From: Magnetospira sp.
GTDB taxonomy: Bacteria > Pseudomonadota > Alphaproteobacteria > Rhodospirillales > Magnetospiraceae
Direction of reading: 5' to 3'
Length of the DNA stretch: 7,212 nucleotides
Assembly: GCA_028277325.1 (NCBI GenBank)
Contig: JANQGL010000352.1
Coordinates: forward strand, 1-7,212
Positions 6,172 to 7,212 of this stretch are shown here, one piece after another. Each line of letters starts with the position of its first letter. Position 1 is the first letter of the stretch. The translations under genes and the position numbers were made by a program. The notes beneath the pieces are model-generated. The model worked only from the letters and a program-made list of their open reading frames with translations. It ran no database searches and was not told where the DNA came from.

Positions 6172-7212
<1,041 letters not shown>

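Overview
The window is mostly high-GC chromosomal DNA from a proteobacterium, most likely an alphaproteobacterium of the Rhodospirillales type. This rests on codon use, on the style of the MutS and malic enzyme proteins, and on mutS lying next to a MaeB-type malic enzyme gene, an arrangement I recall from alphaproteobacteria. A block of about 1.8 kb in the middle is strikingly AT-rich: 17 G/C in the 60 bases at 4861-4920, against 45 of 60 at 1741-1800. It looks acquired.

Layout. Positions 1-978 hold the right part of an IS1380-family insertion sequence. Its transposase has lost its centre and changed frame, and a GC-rich hairpin sits at the deletion junction. The right tip of the element touches the 3' end of mutS and supplies its TAA stop. 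Positions 974-3652 (minus) encode full-length MutS (892 aa) with mismatch-reading, Walker A and Walker B motifs intact. Positions 3682-5406 (minus) hold three tightly packed AT-rich genes: a TIGR04255-family protein, a 151-aa protein with an NWDGQGA motif, and a 142-aa protein with conserved-looking GMSID and NPYHGEVW motifs. None has a function I can name. Positions 5407-5654 form a divergent intergenic region. Positions 5655-6143 (plus) encode a small stress-protein-like protein with a glycine-rich hydrophobic centre. From 6172 (plus) a NADP-dependent malic enzyme of the MaeB type runs off the right edge.

How it fits together. The inferred ancestral order is mutS <- | -> small gene - maeB. 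A three-gene cassette appears to have entered the divergent intergenic region directly upstream of mutS, in the same direction. No terminator is visible between the last cassette gene and mutS, and the gap is 29 bases, so mutS may now be read from the cassette's transcript. With the IS remnant at its other end, mutS is bracketed by mobile or acquired DNA on both sides. The cassette is the best candidate in this window for an undescribed system. Its function is unknown, and a role in defence or conflict is only a hypothesis.
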